Assembly (NCBI RefSeq): GCF_030410135.1
Contig: NZ_JAUGQQ010000005.1
Span: 124,001 to 188,000 of the forward strand
Length of the DNA stretch: 64,000 bases
Direction of reading: 5' to 3'
DNA from: Aequorivita aurantiaca
GTDB lineage: Bacteria > Bacteroidota > Bacteroidia > Flavobacteriales > Flavobacteriaceae
The translations under genes and the position numbers were made by a program. Below the pieces are notes generated by a model. That model searched no databases. It was not told where the DNA came from and worked only from the letters and a program-made list of their open reading frames with translations. Below, in pieces: positions 18,225 through 25,994 of this stretch (within the stretch, counting starts at the first letter, position 1; each line of letters begins with the position of its first letter).

Positions 18225-20411
18225 ATGCCCACCTTGCGATTTTATGCCTTAAAAGAAACTTTTAATAGAGTTCCGGTGCCAGTTACAGAGCCAGAAAGAC
18301 GTTCTGAAATTTTCGGAAAAAATGTTTTTAACGAAACTGCAATGCGGCAGTATTTAACGAAAGATTCGTTTAAAAGTGTTATGGATGCGATAGAAAACGG
18401 ATCTAAAATAGAACGACACATTGCCGATCATATTTCAACGGGAATGAAAGAGTGGGCTATAGCGAAAGGTGCTACCCATTATACCCATTGGTTTCAACCA
18501 TTAACTGGTGCCACGGCAGAGAAGCACGATGCCTTCTTTGAGACGATGGATAACGGCCAGGCCATAGAGAAATTTGGCGGTGGGCAATTGGTACAACAGG
18601 AGCCGGATGCATCCAGTTTTCCCAATGGCGGAATTAGAAATACCTTCGAAGCTCGTGGGTATACTGCGTGGGATCCCACCTCGCCAGCGTTTATATATGG
18701 TACGACTCTTTGTATTCCTACGGTTTTCGTTTCATACACCGGTGAAGCGTTGGATTATAAAACCCCGCTACTTCGTGCATTGCAGGCCGTCGATAATGCT
18801 GCAACGGCCGTTGCTAAATATTTTGACAAGAATGTAACCAAGGTAAATGCCACTTTGGGATGGGAACAGGAATATTTTTTGGTGGATAGTGCATTGGCTC
18901 TGAGCCGTCCGGATATTTCCTTGGCTGGAAGAACTTTATTGGGACATTCCTCAGCAAAAGGGCAACAATTGGATGACCATTATTTTGGATCTATTCCTGC
19001 GCGAGTTTTAAATTTTATGCGCCATTTGGAAACCGAATGCATGTTTTTAGGTATTCCAGTAAAAACGAGGCACAATGAGGTTGCTCCCAACCAGTTTGAA
19101 TTGGCCCCAATATTTGAGGAAACCAATTTGGCGGTGGACCACAATTCCTTATTGATGGACCTGATGCACAAAATTGCCAACAAGCATAATTTCAAAGTTC
19201 TATTTCATGAAAAACCCTTCGCAAATGTGAATGGAAGCGGGAAGCACAATAATTGGTCATTGGCAACCAATACAGGTATAAATCTTCTGGGTCCCGGCAG
19301 CACGCCAATGAAAAATTTACAGTTTCTAACTTTTTTCATTAACACCTTAAAAGCTGTAAACGAGCATGAGGAACTGCTTAGGGCTTCAATCGCAAGTGCA
19401 AGTAATGATCACAGATTGGGTGCGAATGAGGCTCCTCCGGCAATTATTTCCGCATTTATTGGTTCACAACTAACAGAAGTGCTGGATGAACTTGAAAAAG
19501 TTACCAGTGGTAAACTTTCTCCACAGGAAAAAACAGATCTTAAGCTAAATGTGGTTGGAAAAATCCCAGAAATATTATTGGATAATACAGATCGGAACAG
19601 AACCTCCCCATTTGCTTTTACAGGTAATAAATTTGAATTCCGTGCAGTAGGCTCTACGGCCAACTGTGCAAATCCCATGACCGTTCTAAACGCAATTGTT
19701 GCCAAACAATTGATTGACTTTAAGGTTGAAGTAGACGCACTGATCAAGAACAAAAAAATGAAGAAGGATGATGCCATCTTCAATGTATTGAAGGAATATA
19801 TTAAAGATTCCAAAAGAATACGTTTTGAGGGTGACGGATATGGGGATGCTTGGGAAAAGGAAGCAAAGAAGCGAGGATTGAGCAACCATAAAACAACGCC
19901 TGAAGCCCTAAAGGCAAAGATTTCAAAAAAAACTATTTCTCTTTTTGAAGATTTAGGAATTATGAGTAAAGTGGAATTGGAGGCCCGTTATGAAATTGAA
20001 ATGGAAGATTATGCGATGCGTATTCAAATTGAAGGTCGCATTTTGGGTGATATAGCCCGCAATCATGTTATTCCAACCGCGATTCGCTACCAAAATATAT
20101 TGATTGAAAATGTTCAAGGACTAAAAAATATTTATGGAACTGATTTCAAGTTATTCGCTGTTGAACAAATGCAGCTTATTGAACAAATTAGTGAGCATAT
20201 TGCGAAAATCAATAAGGGAATAACTGATATGATTGAAGAAAGAAAGAAGGCCAACAAGATTGAGAATATTGAAAGAAAGGCTTACGCATACTGTGAGGAA
20301 GTGAAGCCATATTTTGAAATTATTCGTTATCACTGTGATAAATTGGAATTGTTGGTGGATGATGAAATTTGGCCACTAACGAAATATAGGGAGTTGTTAT
20401 TCACCAAATAA
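18225..20411 (+). CDS. glnA: Glutamine synthetase type III
   Basis: 728 aa from the ATG at 18225 (MPTLRFYALKETFNR); GSIII enzymes are about 725-730 aa, twice the core of GSI. ATP-dependent amidation of glutamate with ammonia. Motifs: TAWDPTSPAF and PTVFVSYTGEALD near 150-185, GWEQEYFLVD (metal ligands, about 207-216), NEVAPNQFELAPIFEE, the ATP-site NVNGSGKHNNWS (about 340-350) and NRTSPFAFTGNKFEFRAVGS. Dodecameric in characterised relatives. Followed by a terminator; no adenylylation gene nearby. Confidence 0.97.
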   Translation: MPTLRFYALKETFNRVPVPVTEPERRSEIFGKNVFNETAMRQYLTKDSFKSVMDAIENGSKIERHIADHISTGMKEWAIAKGATHYTHWFQPLTGATAEKHDAFFETMDNGQAIEKFGGGQLVQQEPDASSFPNGGIRNTFEARGYTAWDPTSPAFIYGTTLCIPTVFVSYTGEALDYKTPLLRALQAVDNAATAVAKYFDKNVTKVNATLGWEQEYFLVDSALALSRPDISLAGRTLLGHSSAKGQQLDDHYFGSIPARVLNFMRHLETECMFLGIPVKTRHNEVAPNQFELAPIFEETNLAVDHNSLLMDLMHKIANKHNFKVLFHEKPFANVNGSGKHNNWSLATNTGINLLGPGSTPMKNLQFLTFFINTLKAVNEHEELLRASIASASNDHRLGANEAPPAIISAFIGSQLTEVLDELEKVTSGKLSPQEKTDLKLNVVGKIPEILLDNTDRNRTSPFAFTGNKFEFRAVGSTANCANPMTVLNAIVAKQLIDFKVEVDALIKNKKMKKDDAIFNVLKEYIKDSKRIRFEGDGYGDAWEKEAKKRGLSNHKTTPEALKAKISKKTISLFEDLGIMSKVELEARYEIEMEDYAMRIQIEGRILGDIARNHVIPTAIRYQNILIENVQGLKNIYGTDFKLFAVEQMQLIEQISEHIAKINKGITDMIEERKKANKIENIERKAYAYCEEVKPYFEIIRYHCDKLELLVDDEIWPLTKYRELLFTK

Positions 20412-20430
20412 CTTATACTATTTAATAATT

Positions 20431-20469
20431 AAAAGCACCTAATTTAAAAAATCAGGTGCTTTATTTTTT
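20431..20469 (+). terminator. Terminator after glnA
   Basis: Stem AAGCACCT / AGGTGCTT (14-nt loop) followed by TATTTTTTT. Confidence 0.85.
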
Positions 20470-20750
20470 TGAAACGAGGTGAGAAAAAATGTGTTTTGTA
20501 TTCTATTCTTCTTTTGATAATGAAGCGGAATTTTTATTGAATTTTATATAGTTAAAAATGAAGAACTTAAATAAAATGGTTCCTATAATTCTTCGCCAAT
20601 CTATCATAGAAAACCGATAAACGACACAAATATTTTTCGAAATACGTGAACAACTATTTTAGAGGATAAATTTTTAACATAAAATTAACTTTTGTATAAA
20701 ATGTTAAAAAAGGATTCTGTATATCGGAAGAAATTATTCTTTAAACATTT

Positions 20751-20800
20751 TATCGATGAATAATGGTTCGGGTAATTCCTACATACATTATTCATCGATA
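20751..20800. repeat. Perfect 15-bp inverted repeat upstream of curlin gene 1
   Basis: Arms TATCGATGAATAATG (20751-20765) and CATTATTCATCGATA (20786-20800) are exact reverse complements around a 20-nt spacer. No T-run follows, so it does not look like a terminator; a dimeric-regulator site is possible. Confidence 0.8.
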
Positions 20801-20903
20801 CGATCCATCCCTTAATCGGATTGGAACTTAAGTTAAAATATTGCAGTTTTGGAAACTGAAATTTCAAAATGTTACTTCTCATTAAAAGGAAGTAAAAACA
20901 AAC

Positions 20904-20920
20904 CTATCCCCCTTAGTTAT
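20904..20920 (+). promoter_or_regulatory. TATCCCC motif, copy 1 (curlin promoter region)
   Basis: CTATCCCCCTTAGTTAT; 13 of 17 positions match copy 2 at 22382-22398. Located 205 nt before the start of curlin gene 1. Confidence 0.5.
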
Positions 20921-21124
20921 ACGTCCTTAATTTTTAGGAAATCAAAGAATTAGAATTTTTATAAGTTTTTCAATTTTTTTTAGAGAGGGAGTCTTCTTTA
21001 AGTATTTGAAAATCATTTTTAAATTCTTCTCAATGGTTTCCAGTTGAATTCTTTGGTAGCAAATAAGCTAACACGGAAAAATCAAACAATATTAAATAGA
21101 TAATAACCTTTAAACCTTTAAATT

Positions 21125-21982
21125 ATGAAAAAAGTTTTTTTAAGCACTTTAGCCTTAACATTCGGAGCAATTGGTTTTGCTCAAATCGGTAATATAGGAA
21201 CTGTAACGCAAACAGGAAATGAAAATGCGGGCATTGTAAATCAATCAGGGGATGCTAATACAGCTACAATAACTTCCGAGGGTAATAGATTTAAAAATAA
21301 TATTACTAAATATGGTAATTGGAGAACTGCAGGTGCGTCTGGCACAATGATGGCAAAAGGTGTGACCCAAACTGGGGACGGTAACACAGGGACTATATCT
21401 CAAGTAGGTTATAGTGGTGTTACTTCAGGCACTGGTAGTGCAGGTGTTGGACAATTAGGAAACTCCAATAAAGCGATCATTACTCAAACAAATGTCTTAG
21501 CGCACGCTTGGAGCAGTCAAAATCAAGCCTTTGTTGATCAAATTGGCGATTTAAATGAAAGCGTTCAATATCAAACTGGTCGTGCAGGTACAAGTTATTT
21601 TAGACAAGCCGGGAATGATAACTATGCAGAATCCCAACAAGCGAGCCAATCCAGTGCCAAATTAGAACAAGAAGGTAACAGAAATAATTCCGTTCAAATC
21701 CAGGGAGCAGAGAATGGCCAAAAATCAGATACCTATCAACTAGGGAATGACAACTTAGCAACGAGTAACCAATCTGGTGGTTTAAGCAATGAATCCACAA
21801 TTTTACAAGATGGTGATACCAATATCGCAGGAGTGACTCAATTTGGTGCTACCAATAAAGGATATGTAACTCAAACTGGAGATTATAACACTGGAACAAT
21901 TTCATCTAATGGCACTAATCATTTAGGCACAATAACCCAAATTGGTGGTTTAAATGAGGCCATTATTACTCAAAATCAATAA
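21125..21982 (+). CDS. Curlin-repeat amyloid subunit (CsgA-like) 1
   Basis: 285 aa. Signal peptide MKKVFLSTLALTFGAIGFAQ, then about ten to twelve degenerate curlin repeats of the form (V/I)xQxGxxNxaxixQ spaced roughly 20-24 residues, for example VTQTGDGNTGTISQVG, VGQLGNSNKAIITQTN and ITQIGGLNEAIITQNQ at the very C-terminus. Strongly Q/N/G/T-rich, no cysteine. Such repeats stack into a beta-solenoid amyloid outside the cell. Larger than E. coli CsgA (151 aa), as in other Bacteroidota. Own promoter region and terminator, so its dose is set separately from the export operon downstream. Confidence 0.9.
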   Translation: MKKVFLSTLALTFGAIGFAQIGNIGTVTQTGNENAGIVNQSGDANTATITSEGNRFKNNITKYGNWRTAGASGTMMAKGVTQTGDGNTGTISQVGYSGVTSGTGSAGVGQLGNSNKAIITQTNVLAHAWSSQNQAFVDQIGDLNESVQYQTGRAGTSYFRQAGNDNYAESQQASQSSAKLEQEGNRNNSVQIQGAENGQKSDTYQLGNDNLATSNQSGGLSNESTILQDGDTNIAGVTQFGATNKGYVTQTGDYNTGTISSNGTNHLGTITQIGGLNEAIITQNQ

Positions 21983-22006
21983 GTGGTAATTCAATGAGAT
22001 TATATT

Positions 22007-22036
22007 AAAAAAGGGGAGAAACTCCCCTTTTTTGTT
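22007..22036 (+). terminator. Terminator after curlin gene 1
   Basis: Stem AAAGGGGAG / CTCCCCTTT with a 3-nt loop followed by TTTTG. Confidence 0.85.
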
Positions 22037-22582
22037 TCTATATGTTGATGCCTATTCTAACCAAAACATACTATCATTAATTCTAACAGGTGAGAGGTAA
22101 ACATTTTACTTCAAATAGTTTATAAAATCATAATTATACCTATTCATTACTATTTAACAAAAATTTAACAAATTTATTTATTTTGATTATTTAGGTATTT
22201 TACCGAACAAAAGTTTCAATACATCATCTTTTCCCAAAATTGTTAATAAGATATTTCTTACATTTAAATTTAACTAGTTTCACACTTCAGTTTTAAAGTT
22301 TGGTTATTAGAAAATTATTTGGATATTTGGCTTGTAGTTAAAACGAAAAATTTTGACTGCGTACTCCTCAAAATAACAAATCTATCCCCTTTTACTATCA
22401 GATTCTCTTTCGAGAAAATTTGAAATCTTTATCCCCTAATATACATTTAGCATTTTTGAATGCAATGTTATCCCCACACTTATTTTGACAAATCCATTGA
22501 TTTGTTGAATGCCAAGGAAAAAACCTTGTTTAAGAACAGAATATTTTTTTAACCAAATATTAATCTTTTAAACTATTTAATT
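22037..22582 (+). other. Long upstream region of the second curlin gene
   Basis: 546 nt with no credible gene. Holds three TATCCCC motifs at 22383-22389, 22430-22436 and 22469-22475. No TAnnTTTG box close to the start. Confidence 0.6.
22382..22475 (+). promoter_or_regulatory. TATCCCC motif cluster, copies 2-4
   Basis: TATCCCC occurs at 22383, 22430 and 22469 (same strand, spacing 47 and 39 nt) in otherwise AT-rich DNA 108-200 nt before curlin gene 2; copy 2 aligns with copy 1 upstream of curlin gene 1 over 17 nt. Confidence 0.5.
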
Positions 22583-24055
22583 ATGAAAAAAGTAATTTTA
22601 AGCGCTGCGGCGCTAATGATTTGTGGGTTTGCCTTTGCTCAAAGGGGAGGAGTTGAAACTCCTACAGCACCTACAGGAGCGGAACAGATAGCAAATTTAT
22701 CTGCTGATCCTACGGCGAATACGGGACAGTCCACACAGACGGGTAATGATAATCGTGTTCAGGTTTTGCAAATTGGAACAAGCCAATCAGCATCAACTTA
22801 TCAAGGTGATGGAAGTGGTAGTGGTGGTAACTTAGCATCAATTAGGCAGGTTGGTGCAATTCAAGCTGGTATAAGTGGTGAGAGAAATGATGCTGAAGTG
22901 CATCAGTTCGGTACTGAAAACAAGTCTATTACTAATCAGGAGGGAGATTTGAATGAAGCTCTTACTAACCAGGGAATGAATGATGACGGTAGCACAAATA
23001 ACTTTGCCTGGATTCGTCAAGGTACCAATGAGCAGGCACAGGAAAATATGTCGGAAGTTAATCAGGATGGTGACAACAACGTAGCAAAAACCTTGCAAAC
23101 ATTTGATGGAAGTTCCGCTCTTATTAACCAAGTAGGTGATGACAACAAGGCTTTCAGCAAACAAAATGCGGGTGCTAATTTAACCGGAGGGCATCAATCA
23201 GAGATTTGGCAAGAAGGAGACGATAACAAAGCCTTCCAGGATCAAAAACAAGGAAATGATGGGAATAATTCTGCGTTAATTGCTCAAATAGGCGATGGCA
23301 ACGAAGCTCAGCAAACACAAGAAAATATGGGTGGATCGGGTGCTGCACAAAACACGGCATTTATTTCACAGGGTGATGGAACTATTGCAAGTGACTTAAC
23401 CACTTCAATTTACTATGGCCGTCTTACTTTATTAGATGATATTCAGAATGGATCCTATAATGCTGGTTCCACAAATGGTAGAGCTTTCCAAGATCAAGTT
23501 GGTGTAGGGAATAATGTTGAGTTGTATCAAAATGGGGATGCTACTAATGGTAGTAACTATTCTGAGCAAAATCAGGATGGTACTGACAATGATGGTTACG
23601 TAATACAAAACCTATTTGGAAATCCTAATGGAAGTGGTAACGCTGCATGGCAAGATCAAACAGGGTCTGGTAACCAAGCTGGTATAGCCCAAAACGGAAA
23701 TACTCACAAAGCATATCAGTTCCAAAATGGTAATGACAACATTGCAATGTCAACTCAAAGGGGAGAGTGTAACCAACTAAATACTCATCAACTTGGCGAT
23801 GACAACTATGCTCAAACTGCTCAAAGAGGACATGATAACGGTATCCTAATTGTTCAAGATGGTGGTCACAGTTATTCAGTACAACAGAATCTTCTTGATG
23901 GAATGCCCAACGGTGGCAATTCTGTAAATGTGCTTCAATTAAATCCTAATGGTGTGGATCCAAATATCGTTTGTGATTTCCCAACAATGGATACGCACGA
24001 TGGCGGTTATGGTACTCCAGGCTTAACTATAGATGATGTGTGCCCAGGTTGCTAA
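22583..24055 (+). CDS. Curlin-repeat amyloid subunit (CsgA-like) 2, large
   Basis: 490 aa. Signal peptide MKKVILSAAALMICGFAFAQ, a 50-residue linker, then about fifteen curlin-type repeats (TQTGNDNRVQVLQIG, INQVGDDNKAFSKQ, WQEGDDNKAFQDQ, HQLGDDNYAQTAQRG and others), many with an acidic GDDN/GDxN turn. The last about 60 residues leave the repeat pattern and hold three cysteines, two of them in CPGC at the terminus; one more Cys is in GECNQ. Unusually large for a curlin. Acidic turns and a Cys-bearing tail distinguish it from subunit 1. Own upstream region and terminator. Confidence 0.88.
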   Translation: MKKVILSAAALMICGFAFAQRGGVETPTAPTGAEQIANLSADPTANTGQSTQTGNDNRVQVLQIGTSQSASTYQGDGSGSGGNLASIRQVGAIQAGISGERNDAEVHQFGTENKSITNQEGDLNEALTNQGMNDDGSTNNFAWIRQGTNEQAQENMSEVNQDGDNNVAKTLQTFDGSSALINQVGDDNKAFSKQNAGANLTGGHQSEIWQEGDDNKAFQDQKQGNDGNNSALIAQIGDGNEAQQTQENMGGSGAAQNTAFISQGDGTIASDLTTSIYYGRLTLLDDIQNGSYNAGSTNGRAFQDQVGVGNNVELYQNGDATNGSNYSEQNQDGTDNDGYVIQNLFGNPNGSGNAAWQDQTGSGNQAGIAQNGNTHKAYQFQNGNDNIAMSTQRGECNQLNTHQLGDDNYAQTAQRGHDNGILIVQDGGHSYSVQQNLLDGMPNGGNSVNVLQLNPNGVDPNIVCDFPTMDTHDGGYGTPGLTIDDVCPGC

Positions 24056-24089
24056 TCTTTTATAAGTTAGAATTTGTAAGAAAAAATAA

Positions 24090-24117
24090 TAGGAGGGCAA
24101 TTCATTGTCCTCCTTTT
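24090..24117 (+). terminator. Terminator after curlin gene 2
   Basis: Stem AGGAGGGCAAT / ATTGTCCTCCT (one G-U) followed by TTTT. Confidence 0.75.
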
Positions 24118-24232
24118 ACAATAAAAATTGATACCTTGAAGCTTAATTAAATAGGTGTATATTTGTAAATGATATAAATTCATTCAAAAAATACTACGGT
24201 CTATTTAAAGTATTACAACTGTAAAATTATTC

Positions 24233-24775
24233 ATGATGATCAGATTATCTAAAGTTTATCTTTTCTTTCTTAGTATGGTGGTTTTTACCCCATCACTTAC
24301 TGGGCAAACTTATAAAGAAGAAAATAAAAAAATTGATGGGAACAATGTGGTGCTGAAAGGGGAAAATGTTAATCCTGAAGTTTTATCCAATTTTGGAATA
24401 TTTGCCACGCCCAACCCCAAAAACGCTACGGTTCAAGGAAATTCTGTTTTTGTGAGACAGATTGGTGATTTTAATACTGCAAGTGTACAGACTAAGACCA
24501 ACGCAAGTGAAATTAATCTGTTGCAAAATGGCAATAGTAACCATACGCAACTGGACTATACTGCTAATACAGCTATAGCTGATTTGGTCCAAAATGGGGA
24601 TTATAACCAAATCACTGACTTTGTAAATGACCCGAATGCCGATATTTCTTTAGATCTCGTACAGGAAGGAAGCAACTTGAACTTTGAACGAAACGGTGTT
24701 AATGAATTGACCAAATCAATAAAGTTTAAACAAACGGAAGCCTCTCCGACCATTATAGTTCGAAGTTATTTTTAA
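24233..24775 (+). CDS. Small curlin-repeat protein, probable CsgB-like nucleator
   Basis: 180 aa. Signal peptide ending SLTGQ (about residue 24), a 50-residue linker and about three to four degenerate curlin repeats (FVRQIGDFNTASVQ, INLLQNGNSNHTQLD, LVQNGDYNQITD, LVQEGSNLNFERNG), then a non-repeat tail ending IIVRSYF with several basic residues. Fewer, poorer repeats and first place in the export operon suggest the minor nucleating subunit; in E. coli CsgB also has a basic C-terminal repeat. That assignment is inference. Two ATGs are adjacent; the first is used here. 15 nt before the csgE-like gene. Confidence 0.75.
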   Translation: MMIRLSKVYLFFLSMVVFTPSLTGQTYKEENKKIDGNNVVLKGENVNPEVLSNFGIFATPNPKNATVQGNSVFVRQIGDFNTASVQTKTNASEINLLQNGNSNHTQLDYTANTAIADLVQNGDYNQITDFVNDPNADISLDLVQEGSNLNFERNGVNELTKSIKFKQTEASPTIIVRSYF

Positions 24776-24790
24776 GAAAAATACTTCACT

Positions 24791-25567
24791 TTGAAAGAAA
24801 AAAAAACATTTGAACACGTAGTGACTTTTCTAATTCTGCTAATTAGTGCTGTCATTAATGCCCAGTTCTACAATAAAGATTATGTGGGTAAAATTTATGT
24901 AAAACAGGATAGTGAATTCTTCACCTTTACGGCAACAGCAGAGAACCTTACTCCAGTAGATGTAAATTTGAAATATGATTTTATTATTTATAAAGTAGAT
25001 ACCGCAAAAAATACATCAAAAAATAATCAGGAAAATCTCTTTTTTTTAAAAGGGAATGATAAAGTAGCGTTAGCCTCAACAACTATAAGTTATAATGAAC
25101 AAGGAAAAATAACCTTGGTTTTAATAATATATGATAATGATGGAAAACCTGTAGGTCAGGACAGAATTGAATTAAATTCTGATGGAAATAATCAATCGGT
25201 TCCAAGAGACAATCAAGTGGAAGCTGAAAATTCAGATCAGGCCTTACCTCAGGATGGGATTATTTTGGATGGACTGGTTTTGGAAAAAACCATTACTAAA
25301 GCCGGACGTGATTTTTATAAATATTTTTACGCAGAATATTATAACAGACAAATAAGAACGAAAAAAAATATATTCATTGAAGAAGTTCCAGGCAGATTTC
25401 GAAACACGAGAATTTCGGTGTCAATCGACGGCCAATTACTTTGGCAATTTTTTTCGCAGCCTAATAAATCTTTTCTACAAAGTATGGCAACTACAGCATT
25501 AGATAAATGTATTTTGTATCTTCAACAACTACAACAACAAAAGACAAATTCAATAACACACTATTGA
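24791..25567 (+). CDS. csgE: CsgE with an extra CsgH-like N-terminal domain
   Basis: 258 aa, about twice E. coli CsgE (129 aa). TTG start; signal peptide to about residue 24 (AVINAQ). Residues 25-125 form a beta-rich domain (TFTATAENLTPVDVNLKYDFIIYK ... VALASTTISYNEQGKITLVLIIYD) with the strand pattern of CsgH, a periplasmic curlin chaperone/inhibitor known from alphaproteobacteria. A charged linker (about 126-155) leads to a CsgE domain (about 156-250: LDGLVLEKTITKAGRDFYKYF, NIFIEEVPGRFRNTRISV, LLWQFF). CsgE caps the CsgG channel from the periplasm and selects subunits. The CsgE call is firm; CsgH likeness rests on pattern only. Confidence 0.8.
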   Translation: MKEKKTFEHVVTFLILLISAVINAQFYNKDYVGKIYVKQDSEFFTFTATAENLTPVDVNLKYDFIIYKVDTAKNTSKNNQENLFFLKGNDKVALASTTISYNEQGKITLVLIIYDNDGKPVGQDRIELNSDGNNQSVPRDNQVEAENSDQALPQDGIILDGLVLEKTITKAGRDFYKYFYAEYYNRQIRTKKNIFIEEVPGRFRNTRISVSIDGQLLWQFFSQPNKSFLQSMATTALDKCILYLQQLQQQKTNSITHY

Positions 25568-25568
25568 A

Positions 25569-25985
25569 ATGAAAATATTTAAAGTTCCCTTTTTAGCCCT
25601 TGCTCTATTTTTTTGGAGTTCTATAAGTTTTGCGCAACAATTTTCATACACACCGTTAAACCCTGCATTTGGAGGAGACACTTTTAATTATAATTGGCTG
25701 CTAAGTTCTGCAACTTCGCAAAATAAACTTACAGCACCTGTTAATCCTAGAGACCAACTATCTGAATTGGAACAATTCGGCTCAAACTTAAATCGACAAT
25801 TACTTAGTCAGATTTCACGTATTCTTTTACAACAGCAGTTAGGTGGCTTAGGAAATTTTGATCAAGAAGGCACCTTTACCTACGGTACTTTGAATGTTGA
25901 GATTTATCAATCCGATGAAGGATTGGTCATAAATATTTTGGATACATCCAATGGCGAAGAAACCCAGGTTATTGTCCCAAATTAA
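25569..25985 (+). CDS. csgF: CsgF curli assembly factor
   Basis: 138 aa, E. coli length. Signal peptide MKIFKVPFLALALFFWSSISFAQ. The mature N-terminus has the CsgF plug signature FSYTPLNPAFGGDTFNYNWL, which inserts into the CsgG pore from outside; the C-terminal half (YGTLNVEIYQSDEGLVINILD) is the conserved beta region. Its ATG follows the csgE stop by 1 nt. Predicted to hold the nucleator at the cell surface. Confidence 0.95.
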   Translation: MKIFKVPFLALALFFWSSISFAQQFSYTPLNPAFGGDTFNYNWLLSSATSQNKLTAPVNPRDQLSELEQFGSNLNRQLLSQISRILLQQQLGGLGNFDQEGTFTYGTLNVEIYQSDEGLVINILDTSNGEETQVIVPN

Positions 25986-25994
25986 ATATATTTC

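Larger units (their letters stand above)
20470..21124 (+). other. Long upstream region of the first curlin gene
   Basis: 655 nt without a credible gene. Contains a perfect 15-bp inverted repeat (20751-20800) and one TATCCCC-type motif (20904-20920). AT-rich; no TAnnTTTG box close to the start codon was found, so the promoter may use another sigma factor or activator. Confidence 0.6.

Noticed and set aside
20685-20882. 65-codon minus-strand ORF in the curlin upstream region
   Set aside because: Overlaps the 15-bp inverted repeat, composition matches AT-rich intergenic DNA, and no promoter box is present.
21125-24055. Repeats in the curlin genes as a CRISPR or DNA-level repeat array
   Set aside because: The periodicity is at protein level (degenerate Q/N/G repeats); the DNA units are not identical and no cas gene is present.
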